From Isoetes taiwanensis (taxonomy: Eukaryota > Streptophyta > Lycopodiopsida > Isoetales > Isoetaceae): a DNA stretch of 64,000 bases. The position numbers and the translations under genes are program-made. Below are positions 14,057-24,539 of this stretch, piece by piece. The notes under the pieces were generated by a model. That model had not been told where the DNA came from, made no database searches, and saw only the letters and a program-made list of their open reading frames with translations. The stretch covers positions 1 through 64,000 of the forward strand of contig JAJEKV010000749.1 of assembly GCA_021234155.1 (NCBI GenBank). Direction: 5' to 3'. Each line of letters starts with the position of its first letter. Within the stretch, counting starts at the first letter, position 1.

Positions 14057-14263
14057 TCATCCAACAATCTCATAATTTGACACGGCTCCTACTTTAAGAC
14101 AAAGCGTGTGTTTGGGCAAAGTCGGGTGATCATAACTATGAAGAAACTCATTTTCAAAGAACAGCTTGTATGAATACTGGTCACTTTCACTTATGGAATC
14201 CCGAGAATAATATTTCTTTTCAGTTGCATAACGATGAAGAATAGACCTCTTAAACTCATCCAC
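14057..14263 (-). pseudogene. Helitron helicase C-terminal fragment
   Basis: The 68-residue minus-strand frame contains KYYSRDSISESDQ, then FLHSYDHPTLPKH and LCLKVGA. This matches the usual Helitron helicase ending, in which a 'Y/F-S-x-D' segment is followed by a 'F-L-x-S...LPxHxLxLKxGAPV' segment. The expected stretch after LKVGA (leading to the RNLD motif) is lost. In autonomous elements this region helps unwind DNA for rolling-circle transposition. The call rests on motif recall, not on a search. Confidence 0.5.
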
Positions 14264-14749
14264 ATGCCCATTTAATGGAGATAAAATGCTCTTCTTTCAC
14301 ACAAAGTTGGTCTACAAACAATATCCGCCAGCCTATAAGAATTCCGGGTGCCTCTTGCATAGATGTTGTTGTCGAAAAACAAATCAAATGTCACAACATC
14401 TCGATTGCCAATTCTCACCTATGGACGACATTAATGTTATTAACTTCGGGTCCGCGACATTTCTAACCGATACATCTAACTTGTGAATAATAAATGCTCT
14501 CCAAATCTTAGATGATTTAATAGAAGCAGCCTCTTGCTGCACTTCTCTCAAGACTCGGTACTATGGGCTTATCTACCTAAAAGTAAGCTGCTGACCACAA
14601 AACATTTTCTCCTCCAAATGAAACATCATTTCTACACAATTCCGTGAGAATCACACTCTGCCGATTCAATCGCGGCTCTATTTGCCATCGCAAATTCATC
14701 CCAAATGATTAAATGGCATTCAATCAGCAACCTGCCAGACGACGGGGGT

Positions 14750-15492
14750 TTGGCCTCAATAGTCGATCGCATGACAACAACACTATTCGCCATGTGAATT
14801 TGAAACAATGGGTGCTAGATTTTCCTCTCCGGGTATATAAGGCCAGCCAATGGAGTTGTTGCAGACAAAACAATCAACAGGACCCTCTCATTAACAAACA
14901 CATAGCATTGAGTAGGAAGGTCTTACTTTCCAAAGAATAAACACAAGTCTTTTTTATCCCCGCCCATTTTGCCTTTCCTCGGAACATAATCATATATTCA
15001 TCTTTGATTCACGTTCATCTTATCAACGATCTTTTTTACTCTTCTATGTAAGATCTATGGTGAGAAACTTTGACAACTCTTGCAACACTAAGCTGTCACC
15101 GAATGTGGATTTGGTGGCCTCGGTAGTCGATCGCGACAACAACACTATTCTCGATTCTGAGAATTTGAAACACCGGGTGCAGATTTTCCCCTCTTGGTAT
15201 AATAAAGGCGCCTAATGCGATTTGTTGCCCGCGGGGGCAAAACAATCAACTGGGACCCTCTCATTAACAAACATATAGCATTGGTAGGAAGGTCTTACCT
15301 TGTACCAGCTTTCACATCAATAAACACAAGTCTTTTTATCCCTGGCCCATGCACCGTCTTCTGAACATAATCATATATTCATCTTTGATTCCGTTCATCT
15401 TATCACATCTTTTTGACTCTTCTATGTAAGATCTATGGTGAGGAAACTTTGACAACTCTTGCAACACTAGTCGGGTCACCGAATGTGGATTT
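14750..15492. repeat. Tandem direct duplication, 2 x about 365-380 bp
   Basis: Copy 1 spans about 14750-15112 and copy 2 about 15113-15492. Shared landmarks in order are AGTCGATCGC, GACAACAACACTATT, GACCCTCTCATTAACAAACA, AGCATTG..AGGAAGGTCTTAC, CATAATCATATATTCATCTTTG, TCTATGTAAGATCTATGGTGA and GTCACCGAATGTGGATTT. The copies differ by many small indels. The duplication sits inside the Helitron remnant and breaks any frame there. Confidence 0.85.
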
Positions 15493-16112
15493 CCAGTGCG
15501 GGACCCCTCAAAAGCCAACAACACTAGAGCCATGTTGTACTGCCACATTTTCACGCACAAAGGAGCTTGTACTGCATACAAAAATGCTTTGATTCTCGTT
15601 CAAATATCATGGAAGTCCTTTTATCTCAAGGATAAGCAATGAAAAAGGAAGCTCAAGCAACACTACCATGTTGCGGCATTTTCAATGCACAACGCCTCTT
15701 GCATTGTCACGAAAATCATGGGCTCGATCTATCATGCAATAAACCCATAACAATTACCACTTCTTGATAGGTATCATAGGTAGTCCCATTATACTTCTTT
15801 TAAGTTTTTCCTAACACCTCGCCGAGTATCACGGAAAGAATCGTCATAAATAGAATAGCTCTCCTCACGTGGCATCACCAACCCTTATTCTACAAATAAG
15901 GGTTTGCTTACTTCTCTTAGAACTATGTTCCTAGGAAGGCTGCTTCAGCTAGTTCAAGGTGATCACCATCGAAGATACGTTCTATCTCTCAGGATACAAA
16001 GTCAGCATCTTTTGTTCATAGTCTTAAGAATAGTTAGCTTCGAGAATTCTATAGGGAGGCCTCAAAGAAATAACGATCAAGCAGCAAGTGTTTGTTGGGC
16101 CTCATATATGAT

Positions 16113-16440
16113 CTACTGTTCTTTGTTGACGATGAAGTGGAAGACACTTAACACGGGATACTTTTCTGGCGTGACATGAAACTTTAGTATTCGCCATTGG
16201 CTCGATTGACGATAGATACCTTGCGCTTTGCTAATCCGTATCTCATCATCAAATTGTGGATCACGATCAATTCGATACTCCACCTTGTCAAAACCTTTAT
16301 AAATATAGCTGTATAGATACGAAGATATGAGCATTGTCGAAACAACATCAACATTGATATGACAATCAAACCGCTTTTAACGGGGAAAGGTGAGTATGAC
16401 ACAACATATCTATCTTCAACTTTCCTTCTTCGGGCTACAC
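16113..16440 (-). pseudogene. Helitron Rep-region fragment with frameshift
   Basis: One minus-strand frame reads VEDRYVVSYSP. After a frame change it becomes YLYSYIYKGFDKVEYRI, then DEIRISK and SQWRILKF. This is the familiar Helitron segment: a 'VDNRWVVPYNP'-like motif, a 'CHINVEV' motif (present here in the second frame) and a 'KYLYKYIYKG' motif, followed by the 'AxWRIxxF' helix. Changing frame between adjacent motifs shows an indel near 16360. The family call is from recognition of these ordered motifs. Confidence 0.6.
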
Positions 16441-16502
16441 ATAACCCTTCGAGGTCAAATATGTTCTTGTAGTGAAGTCTGGGGATAATGCCACCATCCC
16501 AG

Positions 16503-16873
16503 GTGGTTAGTTGCGCAGGCCTCCACCCGTCTGGAGCCTCCCTTCTGCAATGCCCGAGGAAGATGGTTGAAGGAGAGGATTCTCGACTGGGCGGGAGAGG
16601 CACCTGCGATTCAAAAAAGAAGAATGCACTCGAGATTGGTCGGGTCAGTGGGTGGATGTGACCTGGAAGGTCCCTGGCATTGCTGTGTGTGAGACTAGCA
16701 GGGTCTTCGACTCAGGAGTCGAGAATGCCAAAATGCCTTTAAGAATACTGGCCTTAAGGATGCATTTCCACAATGGTTAGTTGCAAGGCCTCCACCGGTC
16801 AAGGCCCTCTCATATAATATTGAGGAAGATGGTTCAAGGAGAGTGGCTCTCTAATCGGCTCCAGGCACTCGAC
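16503..16873. repeat. Diverged direct repeat, two copies of about 105 bp
   Basis: GGTTAGTTGCGCAGGCCTCCACC at 16503, counted as landmark positions only, recurs as GGTTAGTTGCAAGGCCTCCACC at 16775. Both copies continue into GAGGAAGATGGTT(G/C)AAGGAGAG. The spacing is about 270 bp. No gene is associated. Confidence 0.6.
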
Positions 16874-17176
16874 CATTACCGCGAACTCGGGACTGAGCCT
16901 TTGTGCATTCTTTTTGGTTTCAGGAGTTTCCAGGAACCGAATCAACAATCAAATGTACACTTCTATAAGCCTTGCAAGTTGAGAAATTCCCCCGATTTGG
17001 TAAGTCGAAGACTTTAACCACTTTTCTTGATTGTTGGCAAGTCAGCTTTTATTCGAGAAAGCCTCTGCGGCTCTACCACCGGGCAGGACTCGGGTCGGGC
17101 TCGATACCTAAGTGCAAGGATTTGTAGCTTTCAAATGGACACATTGCCCATCGCCGTTAACCGAAAGGTATCGTAG

Positions 17177-17999
17177 AAGCCAAATTGCATACCATCTCCA
17201 CCTATACTTTCTTTAAGCCCAATCTTCTAACATCACCCGGCCAAAGTATATATAACTTGAATCAATGCATCTGTAGACCTTGGCATTACAACCTCACACT
17301 CCAGTCCTTTCAAACACACATACACACACAAATACCTTCCTCATGACAATCCAAAATACCATGACCTTACCAACCAATGTGAAATACCCACCTTTTCCAT
17401 CAGACGCGTGACGCTTTCCGCAAGCACCACTACCAAACCTTATTCCCCTCGAATCCAGGTACCCTACATACAAAGCAACACCAACATCAAACAAACCGCT
17501 TCAATATATAAATAATCCCCTTAAATTTAAGCCCTCACAATTTTATAACTAAGCTTCAAACTTTAAGCCAAATTTGCATACCATCTCCACCTATACGTTT
17601 AGCCTCAATCTTCTAACATCATCAAAGTATATATAACTTGAATCAATCTCACTCTAGACCTTGGCATTACAACCTCACACTCCAGGTCCTTTCAAAACAC
17701 CATACACACACAAATATCCAACCTACTACCGCTACCCAAATCCTAGAATGTTTAACACACCCGGCAAACTCACCATGACAACCTTCCTCATGACAATCCA
17801 AAAGGCCATGACCTTACCAACCAATGTAAATAACAAACACCTTCCATCGCGCCGCCACGCTTCCAAGCCACTCACCTAAACCTTATTCTCGAGTCTGGAC
17901 TCTACACATACAAAGCAACACCAACATAAAACAAACGCTCAATATATAAATAATCCCCTTAAATTTAAGCCCTCACAATTTTTATAACTAAGCTTCAAC
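17177..17999. repeat. Tandem direct duplication, 2 x about 390-435 bp
   Basis: Copy 1 (17177-17564) and copy 2 (17565-17999) both start AAGCCAAATT(T)GCATACCATC. They pass through GACCTTGGCATTACAACC and end in CAATATATAAATAATCCCC and GCCCTCACAATTTT. Indels distinguish the copies; copy 2 contains an extra segment near 17720-17790. Both are C- and A-rich with no convincing coding content. Confidence 0.85.
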
Positions 18000-18027
18000 A
18001 AATATACAAAGATATTAAAGCAGAGAA

Positions 18028-18530
18028 CTTGAAGATCATTACTCCTTTGTAAAATGCATAAACTCTCATATAATCCTTCTAACTGGTAACTAGATCAATT
18101 CTATAATTAAGTTTCAAACTTTCACTACTTCCAAATATACGAATATTAAACGGGACAACTTGACAAACCATATGAAAGAAATCAGAACCAATATGGGAAG
18201 CTTCCGCGATTATCAATCGGACTCGTAAGGAAGTACTTACAAACACAACAGTTCTACGCCAATTCCCTCTTTTTTTTTTTCTCCTTTGTTATGAGAATGT
18301 GATACAACAAAAGACCAACATATTTTTTGGCATCATAGTATATGCCACCCATATGTCCAACACATCCGCCTACACTAATTCTTCCCAGGAAACACTATGT
18401 TTTCAATTAGAAGATAGCATATGCTTGAAGATCATTACTCCTTTGTAATCTCACGTGATAAACTCTCATGTAATCCTTCGAATCTAGTAAAGTAGATCAT
18501 CTCAATACTCCTTAATTGAATTTTTTGATC
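18028..18530. repeat. Direct repeat, about 100 bp, offset 396 bp
   Basis: CTTGAAGATCATTACTCC at 18028 recurs at 18424. Both are followed by AAACTCTCA(T)(A/G)TAATCCTTC and a related 3' part. The offset is close to that of the adjacent 17.2-18.0 kb tandem duplication, suggesting the same process extended to the right. Confidence 0.7.
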
Positions 18531-18539
18531 ATCGGCTCC

Positions 18540-20440
18540 ATGTCCACAATTTCAATGCAATCTTACCAGCGACTTTTCTTTCTCTTTAGCATTCACAAAT
18601 TTAACTAACTTTCAAGCTTCCTACAATGTCATCTACCCACTAGTCTATATTTTCTATGCCATACTCTTGCTAAATTCATCCCGAACTCAACAAACTTCAA
18701 TTGAAGTCACAAACCTTCAATCGCCAAAATCGAAGACCTTCAATCACCACAACAGTTATCACAAAAGAGCCCAACAAAACCCCGGAACACTAAAACACAC
18801 ACCCATTTAAGAAGCCACAACCTTGCGCTCATTCCCCTTCCACCCACGTGTGCACCACATTTAACATCACATTAAACAAGACCACTATAACTAAACCTCG
18901 AGATCATAATCTAGGAATACGAGTGCTTTCGAATGCCGAGGAGGAACAATGCCACGCCAAATACCACTTTAAACTTTCACTCCCTCGTTCCTTGTCCCTA
19001 ACCTCGAACTTCATCTTCAACGATCGAGATGAAAAGCCCCAAATTGACATCCAATCTCAGCGGCCAATATCAAAACCCCTCTTTGGGTCCCCTACCCAAA
19101 CACCCCATACATCCCCCTTTTCGTAACCAACCGGGCCAAGATTTGTTTCAATAGTTTCATCCAAGCGGTTCGCACTTTATGGCCTATGCCCCCATACACA
19201 CGCAACACATGATGCATACATAAATCCCCCATGACCTATCATCATCTCGACCGTTGGCTCTTAACTTGATTGGGGATTCAAGGGAGTCGATGGGGTATGC
19301 ATGCACATGGACTGTGCAACGAGGGGGCATAACAAACCCCCCTCATGCGATATAACTATATTAATATTAGGATAATATATCCCAAGGATTTCAATTATAT
19401 TACATAGGCATGTCGATGACCTTTTGCAAAGATTAATTAGCAACCCTACTTCAAAACATGTGTCAATTTATAGTTGCAATGTTGGTCTCAAAGCTTGAGG
19501 TAGGAAACTTCATGACCTTAACTCTAGTCGCAGGTGGCATTGTCAAGGGGTTTTGCCAAGTTGTGGCCATGATCACTGTCCTATGTAGGCCTCTCTCATT
19601 TTCTATTTCAAGGTAAAATTATACATTCTATTGATGAAAAGGTTTAAGTACATATAGTCGATCCTAATATGAGAAAGCACTTCTCAATCGATGCTAAGCT
19701 TAGACTCTAATGAGCAACAGGAAGTACATCAAGTATCTCTATGCATTTTTCTCTATGGAAGGTACTACCAGAGCTTCCTTTACCACCACATGGTATGCAA
19801 CTTTCTCGCCTCTTCACTTACAGATATGCTCGTAACATACCCCCAAATGAATTTCCCCTTAGCAAAGGCCAACCAACAAAAAACAGATTTGCTACATATC
19901 AAGTGTGTGAAATATTTTTTAGACTTCTATGGTGGAGTAGAATCTATCAACGTTAAACCTCTAGCTTCATTTCTCTATCATGTCTATATTATTCTAATTA
20001 GCATTGGGTATAGGTCTATTAATTATTCTCAATACTACTTTTTTTAATCCAAATGTATGTATATGATTGTTGTTTGTTATGTTTAGGTGTCCGAGCCTTA
20101 TGAGGTTCTATGGTGAAACTCTTGGTGATTCGCACGACCCTTCGTCCGCAAGAAGATACCATGTCAATTAGCAAAGAAGCAATTTCTTATGCCATCCCAT
20201 CCATATATTTGCTAGTGGTGTAACTTATGGTCAGCGAGAAAAGGTGCTTCCACAGGCACAATACTAGTACATATTAATAATCTAATATTCGCGCTTTTCG
20301 GCAGGTAATACAACTCCCTATATTCATCTACAGAATAAAATCACTAGCAATATTACCTTTGAATTTTTTTGTTAAAAATTGACTCTCAGTGTTACTCGTA
20401 GATCCGGTGAGACTAGTTGTAGTGGACTCTCCTCCAGTGA
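18540..20440. other. No supported gene
   Basis: The area around 18.6-19.1 kb is C-rich and carries only short frames. A 118-codon frame at 19691-20047 overlaps another in a different frame, and neither has a motif. Nothing can be assigned. Confidence 0.35.
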
Positions 20441-20442
20441 GA

Positions 20443-21974
20443 CTAGTTGTAGTGGGATTCTCCTCCAGTTGCAGTTGACTCTCCTCCACTTGTAGTTGAC
20501 TCCTCACTTGTACTTGACTCTCCTCCACTCGTAATAGTAGTACTAGTACTACTAGTACAAGATGACCCTCCTCCATCTTGGAATATTTAACCATCCAAAA
20601 GGTCAATAAAGGTGTATTTTTTATCTACGAATATTCCACCATGCGAAATGGAATTCACGCATTATACCTGCCATGGCTTTACCCTTTTTGATCAACTTCA
20701 CGCATTCTTTCAGATATAATAAATCTTCGTTAGTCATTCTCTTATCACACAGGCCTAGAAGCATTGAAGCAAAAAAGCTTGTAAAGCTTTCCTGCACAAG
20801 TAGAAATGAGTGACATGAATCAGTCTTGACCACAATGAGCTCAATGAAAGTCATAGCACCGAATTAATATGGCAATCTGATGATCAGATTCATATCTGTC
20901 ACAAATATAGCAAATAATATGATTGACCAATGTGTCATATCTTTGCACGTTTTGCCATTCCGTTTTAGTAACTTACGAAACACAGTAAGAACAATTACCA
21001 AGGTATTGCTTCCCACAACTGCAACTGATAACATTGTAGCGCAAAAAGTTTTCGCAGCATCTGGTGTAACTTTCTCGTTATCCAAAACACCACGTCTATA
21101 CATTTCATCAAACCTGTGTCATAGAGCTAAACATGTAAGACAACAAACAAGTTAAAAAAAAAAATATTGAATTGTCTTATTGACAATATAAGCTTACAAA
21201 AGTGATGTCAATTCCAGGCGACTTTCAGGAGTAAGAAACGACATGACATCTTCATCCTCTTCTCCAGTCTCTTCAGTTTGCTGTACATCTTCTTCTTCAG
21301 TCTCTTCAGTTTGCTCTTCAGTTTGCTTTGAACCTGCTTCTTCAGTCTCTTCAGTTTTTTTTACACCTTCTTCTCCACTCTCTTCAGATTTCTCTTCAGA
21401 TCTCTTAAAGATGACCTGTACCTCCTTCCATTCAGTTTCTCCAGTCTCTTCAGTTTTCTGTTCAGATTTCTGAAAGATGACCTGTACGGGCTTCCATTCA
21501 TTTACACCTTCTTCTCCAGTCTCTTCAGTTTTGTTTACACCTTCTCCTCCAGTCCCTTCAGTTTTCTCATCAGTTCTGTTTACACCTTCTTCCCCAGTCT
21601 TTTCAGTTTTCTTTACAATCTCCCCGTCTTTCTTCATTAATGTGGCCATCAATTCAAGATTGATGGAAATTGAAAACTTCACAGCAAAATCAGCCTTCTT
21701 TTAATTGAATTTCGCATTAATATAGCGATATGTACATGTATGCCAAATGCTACAGAACGATCTAGGGTTTAGCGAACCTACAGCTCAAACGCAGATCGAA
21801 GCTTGCGCACGATGTCGGCCTGCAGAACAAAACAAAGCTTGCAGAGAATGCCGGTCGCGGAATCAATAATTTGAAACAAGAGATATAAGTGATGGCGAAG
21901 AGAACATTTTGGCCTACCTGAAGATCGACCAAGGCGCCGGACTTCTCCAAACCAAAAGGCTTCGATATAGAAAC
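20443..21974 (-). CDS. Acidic-repeat protein with hydrophobic segments, multi-exon, copy A
   Basis: Function unknown. A splice model keeps one frame through five minus-strand exons: 21974-21918 (ending EKSGALVDLQ), 21694-21198, 21113-20903, 20791-20629 and 20576-20443. Supporting sites are GTAGGC, GTAAGC, GTGACA and GTAGAT donors and CTCAG, GAAG, CACAG, GTGCAG and CCAAG acceptors. Exon two encodes a charged region with repeats of the KTEETGEEGV type and two VQVIF(Q/K)(K/R)SE units. Exon three carries a hydrophobic stretch MLSVAVVGSNTLVIVLTVF, and a second one spans the next splice. The tail is rich in Ser, Thr and Gly. Proteins of this plan could sit in a membrane with an acidic face, but nothing shows it. 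The 5' end is incomplete and the last exon is the least certain. A damaged duplicate lies at 27395-28725. Confidence 0.55.
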
Positions 21975-22329
21975 CTGAGCTGATTCTACTCAAAGCATTG
22001 AATTTTCTTGGCACGAATCAGAAGCTGCCATGTGGAATCCGGAGTGATAGAAACTACCACTAAGAAGTAGACACGTGGTATGCCTGCTCCGTGTGCTAAA
22101 GCAAATGATTCATTCGTGCCATTAATTTGAGCATACATGGATCGCAGAATAGAAAAAAAATGAAACAGTAGAACCGGGGTATTAGTAGAGATGCGCATGT
22201 CTCTTTATGTAGTAGAAAAAAAAGGCTTGGACGTTGATGCTTGCTATCAAGTTTGTTGGGAGCATTAAATTTTACATCACAAGTTGTAGAATGCAGCATC
22301 ATGAACACAAAAAATTAGTACAATTTCTT

Positions 22330-23060
22330 TATTCTCACATAATATATTGCACATTGCACCTTCATTTGCACATTGCACCTTCAGTCTTTCTGGGTTGCCT
22401 CTACCCTCGCTCATGTGAGTATACGGAATATTTCTTATAACCTTCGTCGGCACATTGCACCTTCGTCTTTCTGGGTTGCTTTTAAAGAGCAAAACCTCGC
22501 TCATGTGAGTATACGGAATATTTCTTATAAGAAAGAAAGACTTTAATGCACACCACTACGCAACATCTAACCCGACATGTGGAGCAAACCCTCGCTCATG
22601 TGAGTATACGAAATATTTTGTATAACCTTCGTCTGCACATTGCACCTTCGTCTTTCTGGGTTGCCTCTAAAGAGCACCTTCATCTTTGTTGCCTCTAAAG
22701 AGCAAACCATCGCTCATGAAATATATAAGAAAGAAAGCCTTTTTAATGTCACACCACTAGGCAGCATCTAACTCAACATGTGACACACTACATTGCACAT
22801 TGCACTTTCGTCTTTCTGGATTGCCTTTAAAGAGCAAACCCTTGCACCTTCATCTTTCTGATTGCCTCTAAAGAACAAACCCTCGCTCATGTGAGTATAT
22901 AGGGAATATTTCATATAAGAAAGAAAGCTCATGTGAGTATAGGGAATATTTCATATAAGAAAGAAAGCCTTTTTAATGTCATACCACTAGGCGATATCGG
23001 TTCCTTTTAATGTCACACCACACACAAAACATCTAATCCCGACATGTGACCACACACCAC
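22330..23060. repeat. Satellite-like field with CTCATGTGAG palindrome, copy A
   Basis: Degenerate units contain, in order, GCACATTGCACCTTCGTC, TTTCTGGGTTGCCTCTAAAG, GAGCAAACCCTCGCTCATG, TGAGTATACGGAATATTTC, TATAAGAAAGAAAGCC and TTTTTAATGTCACACCACTA. Full and partial units alternate, giving irregular periods of about 90-150 bp. The core CTCATGTGAG is a 10-bp palindrome and occurs at about 22409, 22499, 22596, 22886 and 22930. No coding content. Confidence 0.8.
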
Positions 23061-24286
23061 ACTACATTGTTTTTGGTTGCGCGGCTCCCCCACCACTTTT
23101 TACATTGTATCATTGGGTTTTGTCAAAGTGCGTTTCTAGGCGGCGTTGAACTTCGGACTATCATATTGTTAGGGCTAATGCCCCACTAGACCAGGGAAAG
23201 GCCCCGCGGGTTTACGACCGTAAAAGATGGTAGGCGACGCGGCGAAATCGCGGAGGCCTTTGATTGGCCAAAAAAGTCGAGGAGGCCTTTGGCCTAATTA
23301 AAGGGTTGTTGGTGCCAATCCAAAGGCCGCGCGTGTTACGATGCAACCATTGGCGAAAGTGAAAAAAAGCGATTAAAAAAATAGAATGTGAGTAAGAAAA
23401 CAGAAGGTATAGTAAGAAAAAGTGGAACTGGAGTAAAGAAGTTGCACACTTTTCAGGGTTAGAAAATGGAATAAATGTCGTAATATTAGTGGACATGATG
23501 GCTAAATTGGCCCAACTGTCCTTTACGTGTATATGCCAGTATATACTAGGATATTCCCTCCTAGCTATCCCCTGCCTATCTGCTATGCTCACAACGACGA
23601 AGAAGAGGCACCTTCCAGGGTCCTTCCAGATGATGCTTAATCCCTCCGTTAGAAGTGGCCTTTCGCAGCATTGTCTGGCAAATAAAAATGGGTCGGCGAG
23701 GGCCTTGAATCTGCTCAATTTAAACGGCAGCTATCCAGATACATTGCTTACGATTCAATTCGCGAGTGTGCAAAACTGCAAGATCTAGACTTGGGCAAGT
23801 GGGTTCAGTTCTTAATTCTTGAAAATAGACTAGATTATGTTCCTGTATTGATCCATCTTATAAGCTTGTTTGGTTCCTGAAAAAATTTGCCTAAAGCCTA
23901 CAAAAACTACATAAGTAAGTATACATGGCATTCTGTTATGGATTTTCATGTCAAACTAGATGAAGGTAGAGTAGCCCTCGGTTTATTTAATAGCATAAAA
24001 ATTAAACGTACAAAGGGGGACAAATTCATATGTAAAGGACGGTTACGCCCAATCCAGCCATCCTTAAATAAAATAGCGACACGTGTCGTTTTTTCTATCT
24101 CTGGAATTTGTGCAACAACTTTACTTGCATTTTACTCGAGTTTCAGCTTTTTTTACTATACTTTCTGTTATTATTACTTGCCTTTCTGCTATTTTTATCT
24201 GCCACTTCTATTTTGAATGCCAGGATGTTACACGTGGACAGATGGACGACTGGATTGGGCCCAACCGTCCTTTATGTTGAGGCAAG
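23060..24286. other. Non-coding part of the duplicated block
   Basis: This stretch contains GTATATGCCAGTATATAC, a near-palindrome at about 23528, and sequence shared with 30.30-30.96 kb. A 168-codon minus-strand frame at 23212-23718 is not kept intact in copy B and is probably spurious. Nothing else is recognised. Confidence 0.45.
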
Positions 24287-24377
24287 GCCCTTTTGGGCTT
24301 CTTTCTGAATGGCCAAGCAGACCTCCCCGCTTCACGTGTCGGCCTGCTTTCCCATTCAGAAAGAAGCCCAAAAGGGC
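24287..24377. repeat. Perfect 26-bp foldback hairpin
   Basis: Arms 24287-24312 and 24352-24377 are exact reverse complements (GCCCTTTTGGGCTTC... against ...GAAGCCCAAAAGGGC). Two A-T pairs and a G-T pair extend the outer end. Inside the loop, AAGCAG and CTGCTT can also pair, leaving a small G/C-rich apical loop. The hairpin could be a short foldback element or a source of small RNA. A copy with decayed pairing lies at 37360-37450. Confidence 0.85.
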
Positions 24378-24539
24378 TTTCTCTTATCCTTGATAGCATT
24401 TTAAAAGCATGCATTAAGTTGGATTCACATGCAATAGTCTTCGGAGGCGGCCCCTATTTTACCCTCAGCTGGAAATAAAGCATGGCATGTGAGGGCCTGT
24501 GAAAATGGCAAGCCATTTTTGACAACATTTGAATGGCCT

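Larger units (their letters stand above)
13960..16440 (-). mobile_element. Decayed Helitron, Rep-to-helicase half, minus strand
   Basis: Two Helitron-like protein pieces lie in the correct order and orientation on the minus strand. A Rep-distal region at 16440-16113 is followed about 2.2 kb later by the C-terminal helicase region at 14263-14057. That spacing is what a full RepHel protein would give. Frames are broken throughout, and a 365-bp tandem duplication (14750-15492) interrupts the helicase half. No 5' TC or 3' CTRR hairpin end could be assigned. It is non-functional as seen. Confidence 0.5.

Noticed and set aside
21243-21704. Plus-strand Ser/Val/Pro-rich ORFs such as repeated SSPVSSV
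   Set aside because: They are the complement of the acidic KTEETGEE repeats of the minus-strand gene, which has splice support.
23212-23718. 168-codon minus-strand ORF
   Set aside because: The matching part of copy B is not open over the same length, composition is not domain-like and no motif is present.
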